From Trichaptum fuscoviolaceum (taxonomy: Eukaryota; Basidiomycota; Agaricomycetes; Hymenochaetales; Trichaptaceae), in contig CAJSYZ010000004.1 in NCBI GenBank assembly GCA_910574455.1, positions 5,571,666 to 5,635,665 on the forward strand: DNA of 64,000 nucleotides. The letters are read 5' to 3'. The notes beneath the pieces were generated by a model. That model saw only the letters and a program-made list of their open reading frames with translations. It did not search any database and was not told the DNA's origin. Positions 10,162 through 20,159 of this stretch are shown here, piece after piece. Position 1 is the first letter of the stretch. Every line of letters begins with the position of its first letter. Both the position numbers and the translations under genes were made by a program.

Positions 10162-13100
10162 ATGGCTCCTACTCTCCGGAATAGAAACCTAGAAGCAGAC
10201 AACCCAGTAAACCCAGTAAACCCAGCAGATACAGCAACAACAACAGCAGCATTGCCAGGAGACTCATTGTCCCCCCCAGTAGACCCAGAAGACACTTTGA
10301 GCTCGTCCGGAGAACAGACGGACACAGTCAGCCCAACAACAGCAACAGCAACAGCTATCCAATCTTCCAGTAGACCATTGACAATGTCGGGAACCGCAAC
10401 AGCAGCAACAGCAGTTCCTCCTGGACAGTCGACGTCTTCCGAGACATCGGGAACCATTTCCCCTCCGAGGTCGACGCTTAACACTGGCGTCAACGCGTTC
10501 CTTTCTTCGTCTAACGATAATCAATGGAAGATGACTGAAACAGAGAAGCTGTCAGAGGGGAGTGGTCGTTATTTTGGGTGGAAGGCACTTACGAGCATGT
10601 ACTTATCCTCCACCACCCTCATTTCCCTGGTCAACGGCACCGAACCTTGCCCAGACCCTACGACTTCCCTTCCTGAAGAAATCATAGCGTGGACTCACCG
10701 AGATAATCGCGCTAAGGCGCAATTAGGGTCTTACATCAGCATGGGTCTTCTGAGCCAGCTTGATGCAACGACAGCGGCCTCGATGTGGTCCTCAATCACA
10801 AGCCGTTTCGAGCATACTGGGGCTGGTGCGATCCTCGTTGCACGAGATAAAATTCACGCAAAATTCATCGGACCATCCGAGACCATGGACGACCACATTG
10901 GTGAACTTCGACGACGTCGTACAGCACTCTACAGTGCAGGGGGAACCCTCCTGGAGGAAGAGTGGAAAGCGATCATTGTTAAATCACTCAGGCATAAATG
11001 GGAGAAATACCGACCTATGCTCTTGGTTGTCGGTGACTCTGAGAAGATTATTAGCTTCCTTACTCTAGAGGCCTCGAATCTTGAATCATCGTCAACATCG
11101 ACCTCGTCGGAAACCGCTCTCTCTGTTAATGCGAAAGGTCAAAAACGTCGTTATAATGGATCTGGGTGTACTCACTGCGGTCGCAAGGGCCACGGGTCGG
11201 ATAATTGCTTCGCACCTGGAGGGAAAATGGAGAAATACGCCCCTGCTTGGTACAAGCCACCCGAAAACATGAAAAGGAGTGGTCAGGAAGCCAACGCGGC
11301 CACGACAACGACTCCGTCCACCTCATCTAACCAGGAAACCGCGCGCATGACCTACCGTGTGAACGCAGATCACAATCACCCCGGACCTATTTTAGACTCA
11401 GGGTCGACATCACATATGATCAACGATAAAGCTTATCTTGATTCGTACATCGAATTCGCCGAACCTTTGGTCATTGGGTCCGCTAAATCCGGTTCCTCTA
11501 TGCGTAGCCTTGGCAGTGGTATCTTGACCCTCAAATTCATTCGTGATGGTTATTTACACAAGTTAACCCTGTCTGATGTCTTGTACGTGCCAGAACTGGA
11601 CACCGACTTGATTTCAGTCTCCAAGCTCGAAGATGACGGCGTCCATTTAGAGTTTAAGAACTCCCGGTGCTATTTCTCTAAGGAAAACCAGGTGTTTGGC
11701 TACGCGGAACGTGACGGTGCCCTTTACCATTTACGGTCCGTCTATGCTAAACCCCAGAGCGCTCATTTAGCGTCTGCGCAACAAGATCTCTCGAAAGACT
11801 TGGATATGTGGCATCGACGCTTTGGCCACATGTCTGAAGGTCGTATTACCTCCATGGTGTCCCACGGCGCGGTTTCCGGCATCAATCTCGTTGGCCCGAA
11901 GCCGCTAGGTCGATGTGAAGCCTGTATTCTCGCTAAACAGGTGGCAAGTCATTCCCCGGCCCGCAATAAACGTGCTTCTAACCCATTTGATGTTGTCCAT
12001 TCTGACATCATCTTCTTCGGCGAGACCTCGATTGGTGGTGCCAAATACGGGCTTACCTTTATTGACGAAGCCTCCGGATATACGTGGGTGTATGCAATTA
12101 ATGATAAAACCAGTGACACGGTATTACATCATTTTCGTGCCTTGGACATATTAGTCGAGACTCAATTTGCCACACGCATCAAGGCGTTACATACAGATAA
12201 CGGAGGCGAATATGTTAACCTTGCAATGACGGAGTATCTCGTGTCCAGGGGCATCGAACACCACACTATCGCTCCCCACCGTCATGAAATGAACGGCATT
12301 GCCGAACGGTGCAACCGTACTGCAGCCGACGCCGTTCGCGCGATGCTTATCGCGGCTCACCTCTCACGTGGTTACTGGGCCGAGGCATATTACGCGTGGG
12401 CATATGTCCATAATCGGTCCACTCTTTCATTTCTGGCCGAGGGTACTACCCCATATGAAATTCTTTATGGTCTTAAGCCCGATGTCGGACATCTCCGAGT
12501 TTTTGGTTCCGTTGCTTACGCTCGGGTACCCCCAGACTCACGTCGTAAACTCGAGCCTAAATCCGAAAAGGGTATCCTCGTCGGGTATTATGACGATGCC
12601 GCCTATAGAGTCATGCGGCCGGATCACTCTATTATCAAATCGAAGGACGTTATTTTTGCAGAGGGCTTGGGCAGTCGCACACTTACCCTGTCAGGGTCTG
12701 ATCTTGATTCCCGCCCCGCAGGCCCTGATCTAGATATGGGACACGCTAATCCCTCCGATCCTCCCACGGATTTCCCGCCGGTGATAACCCCATCATCAGC
12801 GTCTAATGACTCTCTTTCCACCCTGACCACACCTGCTCCTGCTTCCATCCCTACCCTGCGCCGGTCGGCTCGCTCTGACCATACGACTAAGGAACGTCGA
12901 GAAGGTATTGCCCAGGAGCTTGGCTTGAAGCACTTGGACCATCCGAAACGCACTGCTAACGCTGCGAACTCACCCCGGGTCATTGCTGGCATACCTCTGC
13001 CTAGACACTTTGGCGAAGCCCGTCAATCACCACAATGTGCGGAATGGATGAAAGCGGCTGCGTATGAGCTAGGGAAGCTCTACCAGCATGACGTTTGGGA

Positions 13101-14562
13101 TGAGGTTCCCCGACCGATCGATACTCACGTTATCCAAGGCATGTGGGTCTTCAATATCAAGGAGAAGCCAGATGGACCTCTTGAATATAGGATGCGCTGG
13201 GTGGCGCGAGGGGATTCTCAGCTAGAAAGTGAGTTTGGTGAAATCCATGCCACTTCTGGTGATTATACTGTGGCTCGCATTATATGCGCTCTCAGTGCTG
13301 CTGAAGACGGCCGTCTGGCGGTCAATGATATTTCCTCCGCTTACCTTCACAGCAGACTCGACCTGGATCTGCCAATCTATGTCGAATATCCTACAGGTTT
13401 TTCCCCGCAGACCCCCGGTACCGTATGCAAGCTCAAGAAGGCGCTCTATGGTCTACGCCAGGGCGCGCGTGCCTGGCAAGAAGAATTTCAACGGACTCTA
13501 TCCTCGCGCGGTTTCACCACTCTCGTTACCGCGCCATCTGCTTTCCGTCGTTCAGACTATCAAGGGGAAACGCTAGCTGGGACCCATGTCGACGACATTG
13601 TTAGCATGCACAAGACAGCGCCGAATGCTCCGCAAGCTGAAGAACAGCGTTTCAAAGACGACCTTGCTTCTCAGTACGAATACAAATCCCAGGACCTGAC
13701 GAAGAGGACAAAACTTCTAGGATGGACGCTGTCCGTCACTACTGACTATGTGACTATCTCGGTAGAAGGGAAAATTAAACGATTGGCTGAACGCTACGGA
13801 CTTCAAGATGCGAATCCTGCGTCAACTCCCATGGCGATTGATGCGTTGAAAACTTTCGCAAGCGCTAAGTCGGAACCTATCTCAGACTCTGATTTCCCTT
13901 ATCGCAATGCCGTAGGGGAAATAATGTGGTTGGCAACCACCGCGCGTCCCGACATTGCTTTTGCTGCTCAAGTCCTTGCTCGTTATTTAGCCGCCCCGTC
14001 GAAAGTCCACTGTCTCGCCGTCAAGCGTGTTATACGTTACCTCTTGTTTACTCAAAATATTGGGCTCAATTACTCGAGGTCAAAATGCTTCGAACCCCCA
14101 ACTGGCTACTGTGACGCCGATTGGGGGAGAGATCCTGGCGACCGAAGATCTGTCTCTGGTTACGTTTTTACCCTTGCCAACGGCGCTATTGACTGGAAAG
14201 TCAAGCGGCAACTTGTAGTTGCGCTTTCGACCGCCGAGGCCGAGTATTTATCCGCCTCGCAAGCAACTCGCGAAGCTATTTGGCTGCGTAACTTCTTCAC
14301 CGAGATTGATAGATCACATCATGACCAAGTTTCAACTATTTTCACCGACAATCAAGCCGCAATTAACATGTCCCTCAACCCGGTCCAGCATAACCGCACA
14401 AAACATATTGACATCCCCGTTCATCATGTTCGAGACGAAGTCAAAAAGGGCCGGGTTTGTTTCAAGCATATTCCCGGCGCCGAAAACCCGGCTGACATAT
14501 TCACGAAGCCATTGCCTCGTGATGCTCATTTCAATTGCATGCGTACCATTGGTATGTTTTAA
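10162..14562 (+). CDS. Ty1/copia Gag-Pol polyprotein (1466 aa)
   Basis: This is a single open frame. The N-terminal 100 residues are Ala/Thr/Ser-rich and are followed by Gag. A zinc knuckle with CX2CX4HX4C spacing (CTHCGRKGHGSDNC) lies near residue 335. Aspartic protease ILDSGSTSH is near 410. The GAG-pre-integrase motif MWHRRFGH is near 549. The integrase catalytic D, D and E are visible in VVHSDI, LHTDNGGEY and NGIAERCNRT (about 612, 677 and 713). Reverse transcriptase shows YGLRQGARAW and the catalytic THVDDIV (about 1141, where YVDD is more usual). RNase H shows YCDADWGRDP, STAEAEYLSAS and FTDNQAAI. The order protease-integrase-RT-RNase H defines the Pseudoviridae/copia type. No frameshift separates Gag from Pol. 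Confidence 0.95.
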   Translation: MAPTLRNRNLEADNPVNPVNPADTATTTAALPGDSLSPPVDPEDTLSSSGEQTDTVSPTTATATAIQSSSRPLTMSGTATAATAVPPGQSTSSETSGTISPPRSTLNTGVNAFLSSSNDNQWKMTETEKLSEGSGRYFGWKALTSMYLSSTTLISLVNGTEPCPDPTTSLPEEIIAWTHRDNRAKAQLGSYISMGLLSQLDATTAASMWSSITSRFEHTGAGAILVARDKIHAKFIGPSETMDDHIGELRRRRTALYSAGGTLLEEEWKAIIVKSLRHKWEKYRPMLLVVGDSEKIISFLTLEASNLESSSTSTSSETALSVNAKGQKRRYNGSGCTHCGRKGHGSDNCFAPGGKMEKYAPAWYKPPENMKRSGQEANAATTTTPSTSSNQETARMTYRVNADHNHPGPILDSGSTSHMINDKAYLDSYIEFAEPLVIGSAKSGSSMRSLGSGILTLKFIRDGYLHKLTLSDVLYVPELDTDLISVSKLEDDGVHLEFKNSRCYFSKENQVFGYAERDGALYHLRSVYAKPQSAHLASAQQDLSKDLDMWHRRFGHMSEGRITSMVSHGAVSGINLVGPKPLGRCEACILAKQVASHSPARNKRASNPFDVVHSDIIFFGETSIGGAKYGLTFIDEASGYTWVYAINDKTSDTVLHHFRALDILVETQFATRIKALHTDNGGEYVNLAMTEYLVSRGIEHHTIAPHRHEMNGIAERCNRTAADAVRAMLIAAHLSRGYWAEAYYAWAYVHNRSTLSFLAEGTTPYEILYGLKPDVGHLRVFGSVAYARVPPDSRRKLEPKSEKGILVGYYDDAAYRVMRPDHSIIKSKDVIFAEGLGSRTLTLSGSDLDSRPAGPDLDMGHANPSDPPTDFPPVITPSSASNDSLSTLTTPAPASIPTLRRSARSDHTTKERREGIAQELGLKHLDHPKRTANAANSPRVIAGIPLPRHFGEARQSPQCAEWMKAAAYELGKLYQHDVWDEVPRPIDTHVIQGMWVFNIKEKPDGPLEYRMRWVARGDSQLESEFGEIHATSGDYTVARIICALSAAEDGRLAVNDISSAYLHSRLDLDLPIYVEYPTGFSPQTPGTVCKLKKALYGLRQGARAWQEEFQRTLSSRGFTTLVTAPSAFRRSDYQGETLAGTHVDDIVSMHKTAPNAPQAEEQRFKDDLASQYEYKSQDLTKRTKLLGWTLSVTTDYVTISVEGKIKRLAERYGLQDANPASTPMAIDALKTFASAKSEPISDSDFPYRNAVGEIMWLATTARPDIAFAAQVLARYLAAPSKVHCLAVKRVIRYLLFTQNIGLNYSRSKCFEPPTGYCDADWGRDPGDRRSVSGYVFTLANGAIDWKVKRQLVVALSTAEAEYLSASQATREAIWLRNFFTEIDRSHHDQVSTIFTDNQAAINMSLNPVQHNRTKHIDIPVHHVRDEVKKGRVCFKHIPGAENPADIFTKPLPRDAHFNCMRTIGMF

Positions 14563-14737
14563 CTTTTCAAATATCTTCTATCCCTTTCCCTTTTATCTTA
14601 TTCCGCTATCTAATTACAAAACCCTTCTACATAACATTCATATAATCTTTAAATCATAAAAATTTCATAAATTCTACGTTACAAAAACACCTTTTTTTTA
14701 TTCTTTTCTTTTTAAACATCGAACCCGCAGTGCTCGC

Positions 14738-14747
14738 TGAGGGGGAG
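14738..14747 (+). other. Polypurine tract of copia
   Basis: The purine-rich run (GAGGGGGAG after one T) directly abuts the 3' LTR, where plus-strand DNA synthesis would be primed. Confidence 0.75.
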
Positions 14748-15132
14748 TGTTAGATATATTCAATTTATTTCATTTATCAGCTCACACTTAGTAAGCACGG
14801 CTGCGTGCACGGCATGGACAAGCCACGCGCGCATCCGCGCATATATCCAGTAGAATTGTAGTGTTAGGTCTCAGTGCGCGCTTCCGCACTGTAGACCAGT
14901 AGGATACTTGTATTTTGTACTCAGTTTCAAACCCAGCGCATCCGCGCTGGTCTTTTATTCTCTGTTTCTCGGGTCGTTGCTCCCTCAGTTCTTTTCCCCC
15001 GAACTGAGGTGAGCAACTAACTATTCTGTTCACTCGTATGATAGCTAACATGTATATTAGCGATTATCTTATTAGGTACAGTTAATAGTTAATAAGAGTT
15101 CTTTTCCCCCGAACTGAGCGATTATCTTATTA
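14748..15132 (+). repeat. 3' LTR of copia element
   Basis: It is identical to 9716-10100 except for one G-to-A change at 14809. It is followed by the target duplication agcgg at 15133-15137. Confidence 0.93.
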
Positions 15133-15137
15133 AGCGG

Positions 15138-17209
15138 TGGTCGTCATTGCAGTCTTGGGAGGAGTCTTTGCGCGGAGAGCTGGAATCGTGAGCGCGAGAA
15201 CGTATGCGCGTAGTGGGCAACCTTGACACCGACGAGACTGAGCCTGGCCTAGGGTGCAGTCTGTCTAGTGAAACCTTGCAGCATTAGATCTGGCCTAGAT
15301 CTGCAGCTGATGAGTGGGTCGATTGACTGGTCGCCGCTTAGATTCCGTTGCTAGACTTGAGACTCTTGAGACCTCAGGACGGGTTGGCTCTACTCTTGAT
15401 GACTTCTTTAATGCTTTGCTTTCTTGGGATATGTGGCTGCTGATCGCTTTTGATCACTGTTACAAGAAGTTAGGATGTCGATGTGAGACAAGAGAAAGGT
15501 GCACGTACGATCTCAAATAGGAGCAGCAAGTAGCAAATGTCGTGCAACACGGGACTTGACACAACGCTCGCCAGGATCCTTGTGGAAGGAAACTGGCAAA
15601 CAAGGGGGTGCTTGGCACTAGCCCGACAGATCGCATGTATTGTACGTCACTGACAGGCGAATGTCAGAAAGCCGAGGAACTGTCGTGGATGAAGTAGCAG
15701 GCGTATGATTAACGAGGTTGCTCAATGGACGCAAACTTGGGTGCGTCGGTAACTGCACCAGGATGGTTGTCGAAAACTATATGGCAAACTTCCTACATAG
15801 ACTGAGGGTGAGAAAGATAGCAAGCAGATAAGATTGTAAACGCTCACGTTTTCAGAGGTGGTCTGCCACTTAACAGATTGGACCCAGGATGGTGGATATC
15901 TGGGTGGCAACTTCCTACACTGCGTCTGGGGGTGAGAATGGTATTCAAGACCAGAAGAAGAATAAACTCACGGTCTCGGAAGGGGAACTGCCGTCCAAGC
16001 TAATGGACGCGAGGCGTACACTAACTCTACGGTTCAGCATGCGATTGAGGGTTAAAGAAAAGACCTGCTTACGATTGAAGAAAAAGCCTCTGCTATACTG
16101 GCAATGTGGAGCTGACAACTTAATTGCCCCGCAATTCAGCCCCCTCAAGAATCGTGACGGAGGATATGCTGGCTCGGCGGAGGCAAAGGCGTAGATCGAT
16201 GAGTGACAAATCGATGGACGGTCGTCCGGGGTGCATCGGAAGCAGCACCCTAAGCAGTTCGCGCAGGAGCGTCGAAGGAGGCGAATCAGTCGAAGGAGGC
16301 GAATCAGTCGAAGGAGGCGAATCAGTCGAAGGAGGCGAATCAGTCGAAGGAGGCGAATCAGTCGAAGGAGGCGAATCAGTCGAAGAGTAGCACAAGAACA
16401 AAGCGGACGTTTTGGGGGTTGGAGTGCTTGAGTATCGAGAACTGGGCTAGTCTTTCCACTGATCGGGTGGCACGGACAGCGAGAACAATAGTACTTTCTA
16501 TTGAGGTTCAAAGGTCGAATGGAAGGTAGTGTAGAGCAGACACCACTCGAGTCAAATGGTGCAGATAGTGACGAAGCAGAGAGCCTGAATGGCTGGAACG
16601 CGATGGGCGAAGTATAAGCGGAGTTGGAGTGGTTGGAGAGCTGTAAATGGCTGATGAATTTGTCGTTGCGAAGTTCCTTGGAAGTAATAAGACGTGAGCA
16701 AAGAGAAACAAGAGAAAAGAATAGCACATACCATGTCAGGTTACCCGATCACTGGCATCCCAAGCCATGGCAAGTACTAGCACTTGACTTGGTAGCTGGT
16801 AATATCACTGACATATGGGGTTGTCCTTTCAGTGGCTTCTCATCGGACGAATAAAGATCTCCAATGGCGTCGGTTTCCGCAAAGATACTTATAATCCCGT
16901 CGGTCTGGGATTAATCTCCGGTTGGGTCGCAGTCAGGTGGGCTGTAGGAGAGCTCCGGTTCTCCAGTTGACATAGCGCACCCGACAACTATCTGCATCTC
17001 GAGAATGATGTATGCGAGGTATACCTCATCGACCTTGCTTGCTGAACGAAAGTTGTTGGCGTCGGCATCCCAGTTGGCGCTGCTCAAGCGCACACCGTGT
17101 TTGAGATAAGCAAGACTTTCCGATATCGAAGTGTGAACATCTTTGGAAACGAGCGGAGGGAAATCGTGATCATCGCTGCTGCTGTCGTGAGTGAGGTCTG
17201 AGGTTCGGG
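15138..17209. other. Interior of the 9-bp-TSD element, right of copia; no recognised gene
   Basis: A roughly 50-base segment is present twice (about 15760-15815 and 15890-15945). Each copy contains aggatggt and acttcctaca and ends in ggtgagaa, like a duplicated exon end with its donor site. The minus strand of 17093-16911 (RLSSANWDADANNF...VYLAYIILEMQIV) reads like a coding remnant but I do not recognise it. The long minus-strand frame across 15945-16727 is largely the 18-bp repeat read in another frame. Confidence 0.4.
16271..16386. repeat. 18-bp tandem repeat, six full copies
   Basis: The unit gtcgaaggaggcgaatca is repeated perfectly six times plus a partial copy. Being a multiple of three it keeps all six frames open, giving a hexapeptide repeat (ESVEGG) on the plus strand and Leu/Arg- or Ser/Pro-rich repeats on the minus strand. 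None of these looks like a real protein. Confidence 0.85.
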
Positions 17210-17660
17210 TATACGGAGGGTTGGATTTGGATACACCGAGGGGTCAAAAATAGATTCTCACGAGGGTCACATACATATACTTTACGGTGGTCAGATAATG
17301 GTGCTATGAGGGGTCAGAAATCAATACTCCAGGGGTTGGATTTACATACTTTTGAGAGGTCGAATTTGCATACTTTGAGAGGTTGAATTTAGATACTTTG
17401 AAGGGTTGGAATTGGATACTATTAAGGGTCAGAAATGTATACATTGGAGGGTTGGATTCTTGTAAATGCCGGGGTTGGATTTAGATAACTCAAATTGTCA
17501 GATATTGATTCTCAAATTGTCAGATATTATTTCGCAAGTTGTCCGATATTACTTTTAAAATGTTGGCAATAGCCGTTATAATTGTCAGATTTATGTATTA
17601 TAAGGGGTTGGATTTATATAAGTCGATGTGTCAGATTATGATAAAACGCGGGTCAGATAG
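17210..17660. repeat. Right subterminal repeat array of the 9-bp-TSD element
   Basis: Units GGGTTGGATT and GGGTCAGAT alternate about every 25-30 bases. They are the inverse of the array at 8870-9330. Confidence 0.75.
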
Positions 17661-17699
17661 GTACATTGAGGTGCTGAAATCCTATCTTGCGCCAAATTT

Positions 17700-17731
17700 G
17701 GAATCCCATGGTCGACGGTGAACGACATCTG
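17700..17731 (+). pseudogene. Tc1 transposase, middle piece of the helix-turn-helix
   Basis: Thirty-two bases between the two inserted elements encode GIPWSTVNDI plus two bases of the next codon. They continue exactly from the Ala-Lys-Phe at 8843-8851. The final TG becomes TGG with the G at 22363, giving the Trp-Lys-Lys-Phe that starts the large downstream piece. Confidence 0.85.
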
Positions 17732-17759
17732 CATCGGGAAAAAGGGAAAAAGCCTATAA

Positions 17760-18330
17760 TTAACATAATCACCCGTAATGAGCTAAAATCTCATATATCC
17801 GCTACCTCGGCGACGTAACACATATATTAGGGTAGAATTCTAATAGAAGATGTAATCTGTCAGACATATAGTTCTAATCACTTGCGAGACTTATGGCGAT
17901 TATAAGCAATTCCAAACCTTGTAATATCTACAATGTAATATAATCACTGTAATCATTATGCATCTTACATTGCATTACGAAGGCTTATATCTAATTACAG
18001 ACATTATCTTCGCCACATTTGCATGTAAGCCATATCAGGATTATAGCTCTTATATGTACTTATGAGAGATTATAATGGATTATGAGTCTTATAAGGGCTA
18101 GAATGTACTATAATCTCCGTAATCATTATGCAAATTATATCACATTATGAAGCCTTATATTCAATTACAGACATTATAATTTGCATAGTTGCTTAGAAAT
18201 GCTATCAGAATGATAGCCCATCTACATGATTCTGTGTAAATATGTTGGATTATGAGCCTTACATTCACTAGAAGGTGATACAAACCCTGTATAGTTCTTA
18301 CACGGCCTTCTCACTTTCACACAAAATGAT
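17760..18330. repeat. Left subterminal A/T-rich repeats of the gene-capturing element
   Basis: Two long similar blocks (about 17935-17990 and 18118-18175) share gtaatcattatgca and taattacagacattat. Further single motifs occur throughout. Similar motifs occur at the right end (22000-22330) and in the element at 28702-31102. Confidence 0.65.
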
Positions 18331-18504
18331 AGAATGAAAAGCATGATATGTTATTTAGTACTAGCTACATACAAGAAACGCATACAAGAAACCTACACTA
18401 TCAAAGAGAAGCTCGTAGAACATGACGCCAACGGAGAAACCGTTGGCAAGAGTAGTAATAGTAATGCAACGGCCGAGGATCTCTTTGACTCTGAGGCCAA
18501 CTGC

Positions 18505-19786
18505 AAGACGATCCTTTCGCAGATCGAGAGAGAACGCTGGCGGCTGCATGAAGATGGGCGAAAAGCAGGCTGGAAATTCTTTCCCTGGTCACCAGCGAAG
18601 GGGGGGAGGAGTTCATACTCAGCGGGGTCAGGACGCCAGCGCATGAGAGCCTTCGGGTCGTCGACAAGGACGCACATGCTGAGGTACGCGCCTTCCTGGA
18701 CCTTATGCATCACAGTTTTCCACCCGGCGGGGACAGGCTGTGTCTTATTTGCGACCTGATCCCAGCTTCTGCGGCGGAGGTTAGCTAGAGAATGGCGCAG
18801 ATGGGGGTGGTCGACTTACACTCCTCGGAAGTACCGGCTCTGCAAGGTATCCTGCATCGGGATGCGGTGGTCTGGGTTCTTGGCTAGCAGACGCCGCATC
18901 AGATTGCATGCCTCTGGGAAACGCTTGCGGAACCATCGAGGGATGAACGTATTTTCGTACAGTGCGTTGGCCTCAAGATCCTTGCGATCCCTCCCACGGA
19001 AGGGCAGCTAAAAAAGGCGGTGTCAGTGAGGGTGATGGGTTGGAACGGACGAAGCTCACTCTGCCAAAGACAAGCTCATAGAACATGACGGAGAAACTGT
19101 CGGCCTTGTACGAGTAATGGTCGCCATGAAGCATCTCTGGTGCCATTTAGCCCGTCGTGCCACACTTGCCCTTAGTCCTGTGCCAATAGTCATCGTAAGT
19201 TAGTACCTCGTCAATGCTTACCGCATGTCCTTTGAAAATGTGTGCGAGGCCGAAGTCCCCGATGACGAGCCGACCTTGCTCATCCATGAAGACGTTGTCC
19301 GGTTTGAGGTCGTGATGGACGATGACCTGATTGTGCAAGGTGCCCACGGCATAGCACTACGAAAAAATATGAGACACAACTTGGGGGAAAGGAAGCGGAG
19401 ACGTACAAGTTGCGCCATGATGAACTTGATTTCATGCATGCGGAACAGCTTCTTCGCGTTGGTCATCGCTCCTCGCAAGATACCACCGGCTGCCAAACCT
19501 TGGATGATAATGAAGTTGTGCGGGTCCATGAAGGATTATGGTGTAAAAAAGGTCAAGTTAAGCAAAGTCAAGTCAGAAAGGATCTTCTTCTCCGTAAACA
19601 ACATCTCCCGAATGTCTCGGTCGACACCTGCTTGACCGCGACCTTCTTGTCGTATTCGCGATGAGAGATGTCCACGGCCTGGTAGATACGGCCGAGCCCG
19701 CCTTTTCCAAGGACAGCTTCAAGCTTGTAGTCGTCAGGTCGTTTACAAAGATCCTCGCGGGCGAGCTTCGCGGTGTCAATGACCAT
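18505..19786 (-). pseudogene. Captured serine/threonine protein kinase pseudogene
   Basis: The gene begins at the ATG at 19786. It encodes a glycine-loop region (EAVLGKGGLGRIYQAV), the catalytic Lys in KKVAVKQVS, an MHEIKFIMAQL helix, the catalytic loop VIVHHDLKPDNVF (His-Asp in place of Arg-Asp), the DFG motif in VIGDFGLAHIF, an APE-type MAPEML, a C-lobe piece LLAKNPDHRI, and a C-terminal tail with RWRPDPAEYELLPPF like AGC-type kinases. Introns of about 50-75 nt are still present. A TAA at 19149-19147 stands where a Tyr is expected just before MAPEML, so the copy is broken. A second short fragment of the same region (FSVGVMFYELL) lies at about 18393-18490. The gene lies inside the CATCGGG element. 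Confidence 0.8.
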
Positions 19787-20159
19787 CGCTGTGCGTTGAG
19801 GGGTTGGTCATGAAGAGACGCGGTACCCGCGTGACACTGCCACCGTGCCACAGGTGTGACGCACAGTGCAAGCATACAGTCACACTCGGGTGGCACACCA
19901 GTAAATCATCAGAAAAAGACACAAATCATGATAAGAGTATGAAAACATACCAATTACAACAAAAATACGAAATTTGAAGGCCATCCTGTGGATGGATGGG
20001 GAGAGACAAAACTGGATGAAGAGGAAGTGGAAGGAGAGACAGAGAGGGAGGAGGAAGGGAAGTCGATGAACGCGACGCGTCACAGTCTTATTGGTACTAA
20101 TTCAAACTCCGCAGCATCATCGTTCCTCAAGCCTCAAATCGCTAAGTCCGTGAAAACAT

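Larger units (their letters stand above)
9716..15132 (+). mobile_element. Ty1/copia LTR retrotransposon, nearly intact
   Basis: It is a 5417-bp element with two 385-bp LTRs (9716-10100 and 14748-15132) that differ at a single position (G at 9777, A at 14809). A 5-bp target-site duplication AGCGG lies at 9711-9715 and 15133-15137. Immediately inside the 5' LTR is a primer-binding site, and immediately before the 3' LTR a purine tract TGAGGGGGAG (14738-14747). One uninterrupted 1466-codon Gag-Pol frame lies between them. The near-identity of the LTRs and the open frame indicate a recent insertion that is possibly still active. Confidence 0.95.
8852..17690. mobile_element. DNA element with 9-bp TSD and long subterminal repeats (no transposase seen)
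   Basis: The ends 8852-8890 and 17652-17690 are inverted repeats of 39 bases with two mismatches (core TAGGATTTCAGCACCTCAAT). They are flanked by the perfect 9-bp duplication GCCAAATTT. Inside each end lies a 400-480-bp zone of degenerate units alternating CTGACCC and TCCAACCC, in opposite orientation at the two ends. The copia retrotransposon at 9716-15132 inserted later, and without it the element is about 3.4 kb. I find no transposase frame, so it looks non-autonomous. A 9-bp duplication fits Mutator-like elements, but subterminal repeats also occur in hAT and KDZ-type elements, so no superfamily is assigned. Confidence 0.8.

Noticed and set aside
16271..16386. Regular short repeats considered as a CRISPR-like array
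   Set aside because: Units are directly contiguous with no spacers, and the genome is eukaryotic.
15945..16727. A 260-codon minus-strand frame that could look like a gene
   Set aside because: Much of its length is the 18-bp tandem repeat read as Leu/Arg/Ile repeats; overlapping frames on both strands are equally open for the same reason.
8852..17690. Calling this element a Helitron or a KDZ element
   Set aside because: Helitrons make no target duplication, whereas a perfect 9-bp one is present; no KDZ transposase is visible, so the superfamily is left open.
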